From Porphyridium purpureum (lineage: Eukaryota; Rhodophyta; Bangiophyceae; Porphyridiales; Porphyridiaceae): a DNA stretch of 64,000 nt. The stretch covers positions 62,001-126,000 of the forward strand of contig VRMN01000013.1 of assembly GCA_008690995.1 (NCBI GenBank). The letters run 5' to 3'. The notes under the pieces are model-generated. The model saw nothing but the letters and a program-made list of their open reading frames with translations. It did no database searches and was not told the DNA's origin. Shown here in pieces: positions 1-11,326 of the stretch. How positions within the stretch are numbered: the first letter of the stretch is position 1; every line of letters begins with the position of its first letter. Made by a program: the position numbers and the translations under genes.

Positions 1-84
1 GTTGCCAACATTCTTGCCGAGACGCGCGTGTTCGCGGCGCTCAGTGACATTGTTGGAGCGCGCGCGGTCAGTGCTCACGTTTGA
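1..84 (+). CDS. C-terminal end of an unidentified protein (partial)
   Basis: Frame 1 is open from the window edge to a TGA at 82-84 and encodes 27 residues ending in GARAVSAHV. The composition is helical and uses GC-rich third positions (gcc, gag, gcg, ctc), like the confirmed genes in the window. The fragment is too short to name a family. It could be a chance open frame, so the call is tentative. Confidence 0.4.
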   Translation, partial: VANILAETRVFAALSDIVGARAVSAHV

Positions 85-2708
85 TGTGCAAGAACATGGC
101 GCACTGACCTGCAGGCAGACAAAGCGAACAGTATTTCGAAGCCAATGGTAATGTTGAAAGCAGACCGTGCGTCTGTCGTCACACCATGTGCGTTCGGCAA
201 GGTCTGAGGCCTGCGGCGAGGAATGACTGTTCGACTGGCTGAAGAAAGGAAAATCATCTTGGTTTTGCTGAGCACCGCTTCTGATTGCAAAAGAGAAGCT
301 GTCTTATGTTGTGGCACGGTGGAATAGTCAGTCGGGAGACAGAAGAGTGGCTGGAAGATCAAGTAGAAGACGCTCAAGCAGGTTTGAAGGTACAGACCTG
401 GTAAACATACTCACCGCTCAACAACGGAGAGGCTTCGGATGCTGCATTAGAATGCTTTACTACGAGGTTTACTGAAATCCCGTACTCCGACATTGCCGCA
501 TTGAGCTGACGCGATACATAAGCGTGACAGGGTCACAATGACACTGTCGGTACTGATTTCCTGTCTGGTCCGCCGGGAGACAGAACATTTACGTGCTCAG
601 CGCTCTTGCCACTCTCGGGTGATGCGCATCAATCTTTAAGCATAGTGCTTAGTTGAAGACTACAGAATTATTCGGAATCCAATGGATGGTCTGTGACTGC
701 ACGAGCGTCTAGACTTTGTGGTGGTCCCGGTATGGCATCAAACGCATCGCGGGCTCACATACTTTGTTTGAAAGGAGGCATACGCCAGTTCACATTGTGA
801 TGCTGCAAACGAAATCAATATTCTCTGCAGAAGCAGCTTTCCGCAAGTGCGACGCACCAGATCTCGGGGCCTGCATTGCATCGAATGGCACTCAGATGGC
901 CCGCGCAACTGATTCATTGCATCACACGTTTCGGCTGGCCACGCGCTGCCGCTCCCGGCACTTCAGCACTGCGAGCATATTGCAGCAATTGGGCTCAGGG
1001 CAAGGTGGCTCTTGCTCCAGCACACCATGGCGCGACACCATGAGGATACATCACGCGAAGAAACGGCGCAGCAAGGCGTCTCCACTGGCCCTCGTCTTCG
1101 GCAGCCAGGTATCGCAGTCAAGTATTCGGAACCGAACTTGGCGGCATCCATGTCGGTCAAACCACAGCACCAAGTCGACTCGCAGAGATCTATCCAACGA
1201 CCGCATCCGCAAACAGAGTCTAGACTTTCCGCGGGGTCCTCGTCCTCGTGGGAGCTGCTTTGCAGAGCTGGCACCGTGCTCCCTGCGCCTTCCCGGCCGT
1301 ACAACACGCTTTACTATAAAACGGCTCTTCCGCACCGCGGAATTCCCCGCACCGGTCGGTGGGGTTACATCCAGCTCGTCCGGCCGCCGGCGTGAGTGCA
1401 GCCGCACACGATTGCGAATCGCCGCGTCTACGTACGAGCCGTGACAACACGTGTGCATCAACCCATGGCGCCCGAAACCAATGACCGCGTGCTCAGTGCG
1501 CTGTCAGGCCATTCAGCCTAAGAGGCGCGCTTTCTTGCCAGCCTCACTTGCACGCCTGCTCGCGTACCAAGACAGCACTTACGTTCTGGGCCGACATCAA
1601 AGCTGCGCGCCGAAGATCCGGCGGCACGGGTGAGTACAAAGCTCAATCCACGAGCGAGGATTGCGCTTTCTGCGGTCGCGTGAAATCCCCGCCGGCGTGT
1701 CAGCCGGGTGCTTTTTCGCGTTGTGTGGAGCAGAAGTGATTACAGTTTATTGGCGGGTGCCGTTGACACGAGCGCGCTCGTCCTAGCAAAACGCCCTGAA
1801 ATGGTGCATGTCCCGATTGGGCAAGAACGCAAGAAAAATTACGACACGAAATTCCGATCGATCTTCTGCTTTTCGTTTTATTCCTGTGGTCTTTGACAGC
1901 TGCTTTTGCTTTTTCGGTCGGTGGTGGTGCCGAAGTGTTGAGAGATGTAGATAGAAACGGGATCCGAGAATGAGGCGCTTGCCCAAAACATTCGATATTA
2001 TTCATCGCTAAACTCACGTGTACGCATCCCGCCGGGCACGGCTCGGAAGAAAAGAAGGAGGGGGGAAAAACAAGGCTCACTCAAGGGTCACCGCGTCAAG
2101 GCGTTGTTTGTCACACAATGTCCAGAGCGCGCGCGGGGAATGGGTCGAGGGAGGTGATATGTGTGTGTACCTGTGCTAGAGTGCGCGTAGAGGATAGAAA
2201 GGGACAGTATAAACGTATTGGGACATTCGCGCCACAGCGATGAAAGGGTGCATGGTACAAATGAGTTGATGCCCACCGGCTAGCGTCTGATTGACATCGA
2301 AGCAGTAACGTCACCTTTGGAAGGGAAAAGGAAGAAAGCTGTCGTGGTGCAGCGGTTGGCCTTTCTCGGCCACGTCGACCAGGCAAGGCAGGTCCGTTCG
2401 GAAATCGCGAGCAGCGCTGCGCCACAGAGAGATAGTGAGGTGGCCAAGTGGCTCAACCAGTCGGACAAGCTCTGTTGCAGCACACCGGTTGCTGCCTCTG
2501 ACGCAGCTTCGGAAGCGACGTATCAAAGCTCGGGCGCGGTCATTGGATCCGCGGACGCCGTGACTCAGCTTGTCGCGTGTTCGAACATAAAGCGGAACGC
2601 TCACATGGTACCAAGGCGGTGCCCACGCTCGTGCGAGTGCCTCTTCTGCTCACTTCGCGAACCGCGTGGTGCCCGAGTTGCTGATCGCTCCTGATCCTGA
2701 CGCCGAGT
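85..2708. other. 2.6 kb without a supportable gene
   Basis: Several overlapping open frames of 60-240 codons occur on both strands around 716-1461, but none shows a recognisable domain, and mutually overlapping frames of this kind are expected in GC-rich DNA. A TATA-like ACTATAAAAC lies near 1311. GTGAGT strings that could serve as splice donors occur at about 1391 and 1629. An open frame at 2317-2694 ends just before the Myb start and is not in frame with it. The stretch may hold the upstream region of the Myb gene or unrecognised exons. Confidence 0.5.
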
Positions 2709-3383
2709 ATGCGTGGAGCGAAGGACTTCAGCGGCGACTTGGCCGGATCAAATTCTGGCTTAGAACGTACTCCAGGCGGGTATGCCCGAATCCCAATACG
2801 CATGCTTCTGAATGATGAAGATGCACCTCCCGGAAGATATTTCGTCCGATCGCTGGAAAGGCAAGCGTCAGCAAGTTCGTCCCAACAACAACAACACCAA
2901 CCGCAGCCGCTGCCGCTGCCTGCGACACAAGAGCCGCGTCTGCTCCACTCGGACACAAGTGTGGAACGCGAAGGAGGTGGGACAGGCTCCGAGCAAAGAA
3001 GTCACGATTCGACTTCTGAGACCGAAGATGCCAAACGGCGGCGGTGGACAAAAGAAGAGGACAACGCATTGATGAATGTTGTGGCGCACCATGGTCCGAA
3101 GCACTGGAATCGACTGGCTGAACAGTACATGCCAGAGCGGACCGGGCAGCAGCTGCGACTGCGATACACCAATCACCTCAGATTCTCCAACGCCGAAAAA
3201 TACGCGCCTTTCAGCGCGGAGCAGGACGCGCGCATCTTGCAGGAGGGCAAAAATCCGACTCGGAGGTGGATTGAGCTTGCTCGCGAAATGGGCCGCAGCC
3301 ATAATGCCATAAAAAACCGTTACAATCTTCTCATTCGGCGGCAGGAAAGGCAGCAGGGCGGTTCGGCTTTCTCACCGCAGTGA
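2709..3383 (+). CDS. Two-repeat Myb/SANT DNA-binding protein
   Basis: A 224-residue protein, probably a nuclear transcription regulator. Two consecutive Myb repeats fill the C-terminal half. Repeat 1 (about residues 111-157) begins RRRWTKEEDNAL and has the regularly spaced tryptophans of a helix-turn-helix repeat. Repeat 2 (about 165-210) begins YAPFSAEQDARIL and ends with HNAIKNRYNLL, a typical recognition helix. In repeat 2 the first tryptophan is replaced by Phe, as in many plant R2R3 proteins. The N-terminal 110 residues are disordered and include a Gln-rich run encoded by CAA/CAG codons. The start is the first in-frame ATG, downstream of a stop at about 2695. Target genes cannot be read from the sequence. 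Two repeats fit R2R3-Myb or CDC5-like small Myb proteins; I am confident of the domain, not of the subfamily. Confidence 0.88.
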   Translation: MRGAKDFSGDLAGSNSGLERTPGGYARIPIRMLLNDEDAPPGRYFVRSLERQASASSSQQQQHQPQPLPLPATQEPRLLHSDTSVEREGGGTGSEQRSHDSTSETEDAKRRRWTKEEDNALMNVVAHHGPKHWNRLAEQYMPERTGQQLRLRYTNHLRFSNAEKYAPFSAEQDARILQEGKNPTRRWIELAREMGRSHNAIKNRYNLLIRRQERQQGGSAFSPQ

Positions 3384-3659
3384 CATTCACGTTTCCATTC
3401 GTGATCAAACTGGAGCAACCCGTGAACGAAATCGAGGTTTCTTTAACAGCGCATGAGCGTGCATAAATTGGTCGCCCACGCTTTTCTGTGGTCACTTGAG
3501 AGCGAATAGCCATCACAGTTTACTGGTGCAACGATCAGAAAACTCGCCTATCCAGATGCCTGCGTGTCAACTGGGTCTTCTTGCGGACGCCATGCCTAGC
3601 GCGCGCTTCACGTCGCTGCGGGGTATGCGCTCCAAAAAGAGCCATGACAACTCGATGCT

Positions 3660-4385
3660 TTAGATGCTGATCATATCCATTGAACGTGCTCCTGCACCCA
3701 GGTTAAGTTCATACGTCCAGCTCCGTTTCGGCTGAGTAGCGACAAAAAAGTATGCATCAGCAATGTCCTTGGCATCGAGAAAGTCGTCGCGCGGCTTGTC
3801 CGGCAAGCGCTCGTACGACTTTGGCATTCCGACGAGGCCGTCTATGATGACATGAAAGACGTGTATTCCCTTGGGGCCAAATTCACGCGCCAGCGCCTGG
3901 CACATTGCGCGCACTCCGAATTTGGCCGACGCAAAGGCACATGTGATGGGCATTCCTCGCCATGACGCGGTGGCACCTGTCACACCAATCACGCCATGTC
4001 CCTGCGCTTCGAAATGCGGGATGACTGCCTTGGCAAACGCAAACAGCCCACGTGGTCCGGAGCTCCACGCGATGTCGAGATCGTGTTCCGTCGTGTCATG
4101 AAAGCTCTTGAAAACTCCGACGCCAACATTATAAACGAGCACGTCGATGCCACCCATCTTATCCAGCACGTCGGTCACCACGCCTCGGACCTGCTCCGGA
4201 TCTGTCGCATCTGCGACAAAGCCTCGCGAGTTTGGAATCGATGCCTGCAACGCGTCCAGATTCGGCTTGGTGCGCGCCAACATCGCTACCTTGTACCCCT
4301 CTGCCGCAAACTTGCGCGCCACATGGTCCCCAATCCCATCGCCTCCCAATCCCACCACCACACACACCTTATCCATACCCGCCAT
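3660..4385 (-). CDS. Short-chain dehydrogenase/reductase with FxxxK variant active site
   Basis: A 241-residue SDR-fold protein starting at the ATG giving MAGMDKV; a second ATG three codons later is equally possible. An in-frame extension to 4457 exists but lies ahead of the conserved fold. A Rossmann glycine motif (VGLGGDGIGD, residues 11-20) binds NAD(P). The catalytic serine position is kept in TGATASWRG (S141), but the usual YxxxK is F151-A-S-A-K155, so the catalytic tyrosine is phenylalanine. I recall a bacterial-type SDR group with 'GATAS..G..F..AKF..R' and 'GPKGIHV.HV.IDG' that shares this feature, which suggests a subfamily trait rather than a lesion. The substrate is unknown. It is transcribed towards the Myb gene, tail to tail, with about 275 bp between the stops. 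Confidence 0.85.
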   Translation of the reverse strand: MAGMDKVCVVVGLGGDGIGDHVARKFAAEGYKVAMLARTKPNLDALQASIPNSRGFVADATDPEQVRGVVTDVLDKMGGIDVLVYNVGVGVFKSFHDTTEHDLDIAWSSGPRGLFAFAKAVIPHFEAQGHGVIGVTGATASWRGMPITCAFASAKFGVRAMCQALAREFGPKGIHVFHVIIDGLVGMPKSYERLPDKPRDDFLDAKDIADAYFFVATQPKRSWTYELNLGAGARSMDMISI

Positions 4386-5365
4386 CCTTCTGCCCCTATC
4401 CTTCGCACCTACCACACATGTACGCTGCCAACTCACGATCCTTCTCGCGCCACGCACCGCACGCTAAAAGAGTCAGCATCGGTTCATCGGTTTATTGGAT
4501 CATGGGTTCCTCACTTTATCAGCTCTTCAGCTCATCGGCTCATCGGTTCATCGGTAGGCAAGTTAGTCGGTTGAACCGTTGGTAGGTTGAGCGGTTGATC
4601 GGATTCAGGTGGTGCGAGACCATCCCGCGGCTCCCGCATTCCGCGCATTGCACATTTGTATCAAAGTATGCACGTTTGATTATATAGGTCCATCTGAATT
4701 GCAAAGGAATGTGACTGGAGGCCGTGTTTCGACTGAATCCCGTCAATTTACGCAGCTGCGCCCGCAGCGCGCCGCGCAAGCAGCACGGCCACGCTTTACT
4801 AGTAGCGGGCGCTGGAACAGAATAAAGTGAACACTGAAATCGAATCTAGGGTTCCGCAACCCTACGTGAACACATGAGCGCCGGGTTACGGGAGTCGGAG
4901 GAGGCGGAAGAGACGGAATTGACGGGATGTGCGCGCCGCTTGTCAAGCACTGCTCGCGGTAATTGGGTCGCCCCACACAAGATTGCTCGGACTCGTTCGA
5001 GCGCGTGGGGAGATCTTGGTGAAACGGCGTGGCGGCCCCCCCAGCAGCCCCGGCGTGCGTGGCGTGTTGGGGTTGACACGCAGCCTCACATTTACAGCGT
5101 GTGCAAAGGAAAGGTGGGAGAGTTGGCAGAGTCGCGCGTTGCGTTCTTGCGTTGCATCGTCTGCGCAGGCGCTTTCGTTGGTCGGTTCGAAGTGGGGACA
5201 GACCACTTGATTTGCAGTCGCGCGCGCACGGGGATAAAGTGGCGTGACGAGATTGGCGCACATCCGCGAGCACAAGGCAAGCTTGGATGAAGTGGCTTGA
5301 ATGGCGTTGCGTGCTTGTGTCTTTTCATCTTACGAATCTGTAAGAATATCACACCAGCTTGGAGT
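4386..5365. other. Divergent intergenic region with short repeats
   Basis: This lies between the start codons of the SDR (minus) and the zinc-finger gene (plus), so it should hold both promoters. From about 4476 to 4605 there are many diverged copies of an octamer-like word (ATCGGTTC / ATCGGTTT / ATCGGCTC). A TATA-like GATTATATAGG lies near 4678. At 4848-4863 AGGGTT-CCGC-AACCCT is a small perfect inverted repeat. No gene is seen. Confidence 0.6.
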
Positions 5366-8300
5366 ATGGAGGACGCAGTGCTACTTGTGCGTGCCATGCT
5401 AAAAAAGGCCTCTGTAAAGGCGTGGCTGCAGCACGCCCACGAAGAGCGCTTGTACACCGCCGCAGAAGAAGAAACAATGGCTCACCTTGAAACAGGAAAG
5501 AGCGCCGCTGGGGCGGTCATGTTCGGGCCGGGACAGAATGCCCAAATTCAGGATGAGGCCAGTCGCGCAGGTGGGAGCGTACATGGGCGGCGGCGTGACC
5601 GCAAGGCAGGTGGACACGTTTTCCACGAAGTGGGTGTATATTGCGTATTGCGGAACAACCCGGGTGCGGAACCGCTCGATGCGCATGGCCGGCGGAAGGA
5701 AACGTTGCGTGATATGGCCGTTTACCAATGCGTAGGCACTGTCTTCTCCGCGTGCGTGGCAGAATCGCTTGAGGATGAAGAAAAGTCCGCCGAGCAGTTC
5801 AGATACTTATTCGACTCATATCAGGCCCCCGAGTCGAGTATGCGAGGTAGGAGCTTCATCGGTCTCACCCCAAACGCCGCGCTTTCGTACTGGAGCGTGC
5901 AAGGTTGTCTACACTGGCGCGAAATATCTCTACTGATCGCCATCCATCGACCCGACTTGCAGCTCTCATTTGCGTCGCTGCACACCAAAGTGGTTGTTCT
6001 GAGTGAAAAGAATGCGACGGGCGGGTTGCGCGTGGCGGCAAGGCGGTGCTTTTGCCAACTACATGCGCAGCAAAACGCTGCGACACGTGGTGATAGCAAT
6101 GCGGACATTGAACAAAGAAAGCCTCGACCACGGGACGCGGAATCACGCGAGATGACCTTCTCGGGCTCGCAACCCACCGATACTGGATCGGGATTTAGAG
6201 ATACACTCTCTGTCACCAATATTCAAAGCGGCTCCGGGACAAGGTCACCATTACCAAGCCAGGACCGCGTGGGTTGTGTGGAGTTTATGCCCTTGCAGGA
6301 TGGGTCGCTCGTAGTGGGAGTTGCATCTGCGTCGGGAACATACAAGGAGACGCACGTCTTTCTGCTTGAATCAGAGCCAGGCGAAAAGGACGATGTGAGT
6401 CTGCCTTCACGCATGGTAGGGCACTTAGAATTCACGTCGGAATTGGGCGAATCCCAAGCACGCTTACATCGTGACTTTTCGGCGTCTGCTGAGCGTGCGC
6501 CTTTGAAATCATTTGTGCGTACCACTTCGCGGGGAGGTAGCGTGGAAGGGCACGGTATGCACGAATTTGACGTCGGTGGCGAGCTTGCTTCATCAAGCCA
6601 GAGCAGTATCCCCGAAATCAGCGTGCTGGATACTTTCCGGCGGAGCATAGGCGGTTTGTGGCTGACAACTGTACGCCTGCGAGATCGAGAAGTTTCTTTG
6701 ACGGAGTTTATCAGCACAGAGTCGTTTTGCGCCGAACCGGGCTCCGTGGAGCTACCAGTTGAGGCAGTCTCCAAGGCCGATTTGAAAACGAACTTCTGGG
6801 GCCACACAACGCGGCAGAACAGTTCAGTCCATGATGACCCGTCTCCAGATGCTGAAGATTGCGACGCAAAGCGTCAAAAACGATTGCAAGACCGTGCTTC
6901 TGCATCCCGGCTGGCTGCTTCGCCAAAACAAACAGCCAGCTTCGCCGGTTCTGCGGCCAATCCACCGGTTAACGGTGCGTCCACTCGCGCACCACGGGCT
7001 GCGTCTGGATCTGCAGCGAAATCAGAACTCTTCACCGGTTTGACCATAGGAGGCCGTGCAGTCAGCATGGATCCTTCGCGAAAACCTGTTGACATTGTTG
7101 GCGATGAGCGGGAGCCCAAGGAAGCCGGCAACAGCAGAACCAAGAGTAACAACCCATGGAATCTGGCGGCTTCGGCTGATCATGATTTTCAGGCGGCGCA
7201 TCAGCTGCATCAACAGACAGGTTCGCCCGGCCTTATGGAAAATACACTTTTCCAAGTTGGTGTACCTATGTCTGTAAGCCGGGCATTTGCCCCCTTGGAC
7301 GAGGCTCCGACATCTCCGCGACTTGCGAATAGCGTTGCAGCTCCACCGGCTTCAGATCCGGCCTTGCATTTCTCGATCCGGCAGCATCAGTTTAATACAC
7401 CAGGGACGCAGACAAACACGGCGTCGCAACCGGTGCCGCCGTCCGGAGCAAGTGTGTCTGTGTATCCTCGCTTCTCAGGGGATGGCAACGAGTCTGAATT
7501 TGTTTTCATGCAAGGCTCTGGAATGTACGGGATACCCTACCCGCAGGATGTGCCATCAAAGGTACTGGGCGGCGGGACGGGCGACCCTCCGGGCGCTTCC
7601 GGGATGGTGAGCTTTGACTTTGATCATTTCAAGCAGTACTCATTTTTGCGCAGTCGAGACGGAGACATGCGCAACGCTCAGTCCCACGGGCTCGCCCCGT
7701 TTCCTTCCCTTGGTTCCTTTGGCGCAATCGGTACGTTGCCGAGTCAACATTGGATGTACCAGATGGATCCACCACCAGCTCATCCTTGTCACGGGGCGGG
7801 TCCGAGTATCGTTCCACGTGCGGACGGCGGCACGGTGAAATCGTCCGACTTTTTCAACAAGTTCATTACAACGCCGCCGGGCAGTATTGATCTCCATCTG
7901 ACGAACGGTCCATCACTGCGTCCATGGGCAATGAGCAGCCCGGCACTGGTGTCTGAGTCGCACCAGAAATCAAATCAGTACGTTTCGCAATCTGCGCCTG
8001 GCGCAATGTCCGAGAGGTCGTTTGTCCTGCATGCGCCGCTCCACACGGGCGCTTCCGGAGTAGCTGCTAGTCGTGGCAGCACTGGTGTTGACCACAGAGA
8101 TAGCAACGTTCAACATGGACGAGCATTTGGAGGGAAATCACAGGTCATTGCCGAGGCTGCTCGTGAACTCGGACAACGGTCGACAGGTAAAGGCCCGCTT
8201 CCGCTGCTGCGAAAGCCCTGGGAAACGTTCAAAGCAACAGCAAGTGGGGATGACGAGCTGATTTTGCCGCCGCACCCTAAGACAGATGGCACGGCCAAGG

Positions 8301-8875
8301 CGCAGGAAGGAGGAAACGCGACGTCCTCTTTGAAGCGTAAAATGGTACCGTTGGTGCTTCGGGTAAGTCATGACGAAGAGGATAATACCCGGAATGATCT
8401 TTCCATCAGAAATGGTGCGAAGTTAAAAGCTGCTGATCTCGCCACCGATCGATGGGCAGGACTAGCGCCGGACTTGTGCGTCGTCTCAGGATCAGCAACC
8501 GTCGATTCTGCCTCGTGGAAAAGTCGATCTCCAGGCACGAGGGTCAAAACCACAGGGAGCAGTGCAGGTGTTCAGAGCCCGTGCAATGGTACCCCATCAG
8601 GATCGAGGCGCGATCTTCGGTGTGACCGGTGTGATCAGGTTTTTGGTCGGCAGTCCAACTTGACGAGACATATTGCGATGGTGCATGAGAGGCTGCGGCC
8701 ATTTACATGTGAGATCTGTGAGCAGTCGTTCGGCACCGAATCAAACTTGCGTCGGCACAAGCAGTCGAAGCATTCAGAAAACCCAAAGCCGTTTCGATGT
8801 CTCGTCTGCGAAAAGGTGTTTGGGCAGCAGTCGGATCTCCGACGGCACGTGGAATCAGTGCATGCAAAGTTATAG
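5366..8875 (+). CDS. Large C2H2 zinc-finger protein
   Basis: A protein of about 1169 residues with three tandem C2H2 zinc fingers at the extreme C-terminus (about residues 1087-1167). The fingers begin CDRCDQVFGRQSNLTRH, CEICEQSFGTESNLRRH and CLVCEKVFGQQSDLRRH, with CxxC and HxxxxH ligands. The linkers (HERLRPF, SENPKPF) resemble TGEKP-type linkers, so sequence-specific DNA binding in the nucleus is likely. The remaining thousand-odd residues are mostly disordered, Ser/Gly/Pro-rich and without a recognised domain, apart from a helical N-terminus (MEDAVLLVRAML). I chose the ATG at 5366; the open frame extends upstream to 5297 without another ATG. No introns are needed. Its orthology to a named factor is unknown. 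Confidence 0.85.
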   Translation: MEDAVLLVRAMLKKASVKAWLQHAHEERLYTAAEEETMAHLETGKSAAGAVMFGPGQNAQIQDEASRAGGSVHGRRRDRKAGGHVFHEVGVYCVLRNNPGAEPLDAHGRRKETLRDMAVYQCVGTVFSACVAESLEDEEKSAEQFRYLFDSYQAPESSMRGRSFIGLTPNAALSYWSVQGCLHWREISLLIAIHRPDLQLSFASLHTKVVVLSEKNATGGLRVAARRCFCQLHAQQNAATRGDSNADIEQRKPRPRDAESREMTFSGSQPTDTGSGFRDTLSVTNIQSGSGTRSPLPSQDRVGCVEFMPLQDGSLVVGVASASGTYKETHVFLLESEPGEKDDVSLPSRMVGHLEFTSELGESQARLHRDFSASAERAPLKSFVRTTSRGGSVEGHGMHEFDVGGELASSSQSSIPEISVLDTFRRSIGGLWLTTVRLRDREVSLTEFISTESFCAEPGSVELPVEAVSKADLKTNFWGHTTRQNSSVHDDPSPDAEDCDAKRQKRLQDRASASRLAASPKQTASFAGSAANPPVNGASTRAPRAASGSAAKSELFTGLTIGGRAVSMDPSRKPVDIVGDEREPKEAGNSRTKSNNPWNLAASADHDFQAAHQLHQQTGSPGLMENTLFQVGVPMSVSRAFAPLDEAPTSPRLANSVAAPPASDPALHFSIRQHQFNTPGTQTNTASQPVPPSGASVSVYPRFSGDGNESEFVFMQGSGMYGIPYPQDVPSKVLGGGTGDPPGASGMVSFDFDHFKQYSFLRSRDGDMRNAQSHGLAPFPSLGSFGAIGTLPSQHWMYQMDPPPAHPCHGAGPSIVPRADGGTVKSSDFFNKFITTPPGSIDLHLTNGPSLRPWAMSSPALVSESHQKSNQYVSQSAPGAMSERSFVLHAPLHTGASGVAASRGSTGVDHRDSNVQHGRAFGGKSQVIAEAARELGQRSTGKGPLPLLRKPWETFKATASGDDELILPPHPKTDGTAKAQEGGNATSSLKRKMVPLVLRVSHDEEDNTRNDLSIRNGAKLKAADLATDRWAGLAPDLCVVSGSATVDSASWKSRSPGTRVKTTGSSAGVQSPCNGTPSGSRRDLRCDRCDQVFGRQSNLTRHIAMVHERLRPFTCEICEQSFGTESNLRRHKQSKHSENPKPFRCLVCEKVFGQQSDLRRHVESVHAKL

Positions 8876-9037
8876 CAATGGCGGCATTAAAGCTTAGAGC
8901 CGAAAGGGGCGGTTTTGCAATTTCGTACGCTGAACACACTGCACAAACGCGCGACCCAACTCGATCCCTCCTTCATGTGAGTCCCATCATAGCAAGTCAG
9001 TCATTTACAAGGCTCCTAAATCGTCAAACGTTACTTG

Positions 9038-11326
9038 CTATCTTGCCAAAGGTGCCGCCGCACGCTTGCTGCTTGGCGAAGCCTGGGGGGAACAAACACC
9101 GCTCGCTCCCAAAGCCGCCGATGCGGTATTCGCAGCAGCAGAATCTGCGCTCTGTTGAGAACCGGCTTGCTCATTCACATTGACGGGCGGGCCGGTGCGA
9201 GACAGCGATGTTCCACTCAGCATAGCCGCAGCAGGCTGTTGTTCTTGCGGGGCACCTGCAGGAGCAGCCCCTGCTGCCGCTGGTGTGGGCACGGCGGCAG
9301 GCGTCGCGACTGGCGACTTTGGCAAGACTGCGGCCGCGCGAGCACGCGCCACGTCAACCATGTTGTCGATTTTTTTCTTCCCCGCGGACGCAGATTTATC
9401 AGCCGGGGAGCTAGAACCACCCTTATCATTCGCGAACAAAGCACGAACCTCGTCACCTGTCAAAGTTTCCTTATCCAAAAGCTCTCTGGCAAGCTTGTGC
9501 AGGTCCGCCTCGTACGTCACCAGGACATTCTTCGCCCGTGCGTACGCACTTTCCAGGAGTGCTTTCACTTCATTCTCAATCACAGCGCGCGTTTCCGAAC
9601 TCTCTTCGGCCTTGTCGTGGACCACGTGCCCAATCTTCTCACTCATGCCAAATCGCATTACCATGGCTTCAGCCAACTTGGTGGCTTGGTCAAAATCAGA
9701 CGAGGCGCCGCTCGTTACGTTCTCATCGCCAAAAATGAGTTCTTCTGCAACCCGCCCGGCCATGCATACATCTAGCTTCGCAAGCATCTGCTTGCGCGAA
9801 TACGACGTCATGTCATCATCAGGCAGCTGAGAGACCATCCCGAGCGCCTGGCCGCGCGGAATGATTGTAGCCTTGTGCACAGGCAGAGCGCCCTGCGTTT
9901 TGATCGCCACCAAAGCGTGCCCTCCCTCATGGTAAGCTGTGAGAACCCTACTCTCTTCCGAGATCACTGCGCTTTTCCGTTCGGCCCCCATCAGAATCTT
10001 ATCCTTCGCGTGCTCCAGCTGCTTCATTCCTACGCTGTCCATGCCGTCCAGCGCAGCCTTGAGCGCAGCCATGTTGACGAGATTGGCAAGCTCGGCACCA
10101 GAAAAGCCGGGCGTGCCGCGCGCGATAATGTCTAGCTCTACTTCGGGCGCCAGTGGGATACCCTGCGTGTGAACCAGCAGAATCTGTTTTCGGCCGGCCA
10201 CATCAGGTAGTGGCACGACCACATTACGATCAAAGCGACCCGGACGAACCAGCGCCTTGTCCAAGGACTCTGGAAAGTTGGTCGCCCCGATTACAATGAT
10301 ACCTTCGGTGGGCGTGAACCCGTCCAGCTCTACAAGCAGCTGGTTGAGGGTCATCTTCATGTACTGCTGGTCCTTGGGGTTGCGAGTGGCTCCAATCGCA
10401 TCAATTTCATCAATGAAGATGATACACGGAGCGTGCTTTTTGGCCGCAGCAAAAAGCTCGCGCACGCGACGCGCACCCACGCCGACGAACATTTCCTCAA
10501 ACTCGGAGCCGCTTGCGTAGAAGAATGGCACATTCGCTTCGCCCGAGATTGCGCGCGCAAGCATCGTCTTGCCGGTGCCAGGCGGACCCACGAGCAAGAG
10601 GCCCTTGGGCAGTTTCCCGCCCAATCGCGTGAATGTCTGCGGGCTCTTCAAGTAGTGCACTACCTCTTCAAGCTCAGCCTTGGCTTCATCGCAGCCTTTG
10701 ACGTCGTCAAACTTTGTGGGTGTGGTGGGCTCTGGTTCTGGCTGCACGTCTGTGTTAATACCGAATCCACGGGCCATGCCTCGCTCCTCCATGATAGCGC
10801 CGATGCCGGACAGCACGATAAAGGTTGTTGCCAGTGCGCGCATGGTTTTCCAGAGTTGTGCCTTGACTGAAGGTTCAGCAATACTTACGTGGACAGGTTC
10901 ACGGGTAGTGCCCATCGCCGGCGAAAGCGCCATATCAGCGGCGCCGGATGCGGAACCGGAAGTCATCGAGCTGCCACCAAGCACGCCGTACGTGTACGGC
11001 TCCGGGGGAGCCGTAAAGCCGCTCGGCGCCGAGGGGTACCGCCTAGCGCCATAAGCAGCGGCCGAGTCTTCAGCGGCGGCCGCCGCTGCCGCAGCGTGAT
11101 GCTCAAGCGCCGCGGCGTTGGGCGAAATCCCCAACCGGGCCACAATATCGCTCATCTTGTAGCGGTCAAAACGGCCCGCCGCGACAAGCGCCTTGATATA
11201 CTCCTTCCCCACTGCGTCTGCTGTGTACGGGGCCGCTTGATACACCCACTCGCCGCCCGCCTCGACGCGGCGAATCACCTCGTGCGGCATGTTGTTGCTG
11301 TTCAGCTCATGCAGCAGCGCCGGCAT
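9038..11326 (-). CDS. YME1/FtsH-like ATP-dependent zinc metalloprotease (i-AAA)
   Basis: A membrane AAA protease of the YME1 type, expected in the mitochondrial inner membrane facing the intermembrane space, where it degrades unassembled proteins. From this ATG it has 762 residues. One membrane span lies near residues 165-182 ([11 protein letters not shown]). The AAA module follows, with Walker A GPPGTGKT (about 245), Walker B IIFIDEID and the second region of homology. The peptidase has HEGGH (about 462) and a downstream ASSDFDQA supplying the third zinc ligand. The last ~100 residues are Ala/Pro/Ser-rich. This is the first in-frame ATG, but YME1-like similarity ([18 protein letters not shown]) continues upstream of it in the open frame, and a presequence-like peptide starts at an ATG at 11424 one base out of frame. 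The true start is therefore probably upstream. Confidence 0.9.
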   Translation of the reverse strand: MPALLHELNSNNMPHEVIRRVEAGGEWVYQAAPYTADAVGKEYIKALVAAGRFDRYKMSDIVARLGISPNAAALEHHAAAAAAAAEDSAAAYGARRYPSAPSGFTAPPEPYTYGVLGGSSMTSGSASGAADMALSPAMGTTREPVHVSIAEPSVKAQLWKTMRALATTFIVLSGIGAIMEERGMARGFGINTDVQPEPEPTTPTKFDDVKGCDEAKAELEEVVHYLKSPQTFTRLGGKLPKGLLLVGPPGTGKTMLARAISGEANVPFFYASGSEFEEMFVGVGARRVRELFAAAKKHAPCIIFIDEIDAIGATRNPKDQQYMKMTLNQLLVELDGFTPTEGIIVIGATNFPESLDKALVRPGRFDRNVVVPLPDVAGRKQILLVHTQGIPLAPEVELDIIARGTPGFSGAELANLVNMAALKAALDGMDSVGMKQLEHAKDKILMGAERKSAVISEESRVLTAYHEGGHALVAIKTQGALPVHKATIIPRGQALGMVSQLPDDDMTSYSRKQMLAKLDVCMAGRVAEELIFGDENVTSGASSDFDQATKLAEAMVMRFGMSEKIGHVVHDKAEESSETRAVIENEVKALLESAYARAKNVLVTYEADLHKLARELLDKETLTGDEVRALFANDKGGSSSPADKSASAGKKKIDNMVDVARARAAAVLPKSPVATPAAVPTPAAAGAAPAGAPQEQQPAAAMLSGTSLSRTGPPVNVNEQAGSQQSADSAAANTASAALGASGVCSPQASPSSKRAAAPLAR

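Noticed and set aside
716-1444. Open plus-strand frame of 242 codons
   Set aside because: No domain, unusual Arg/Ser/Thr-rich composition, and equally long overlapping frames on both strands; treated as chance.
1391-1634. GTGAGT strings that could be splice donors of an unseen gene
   Set aside because: No matching acceptor and no recognisable coding sequence on either side.
4848-4863. AGGGTT/AACCCT inverted repeat as a telomere-like remnant
   Set aside because: Only one copy of each hexamer; no tandem array.
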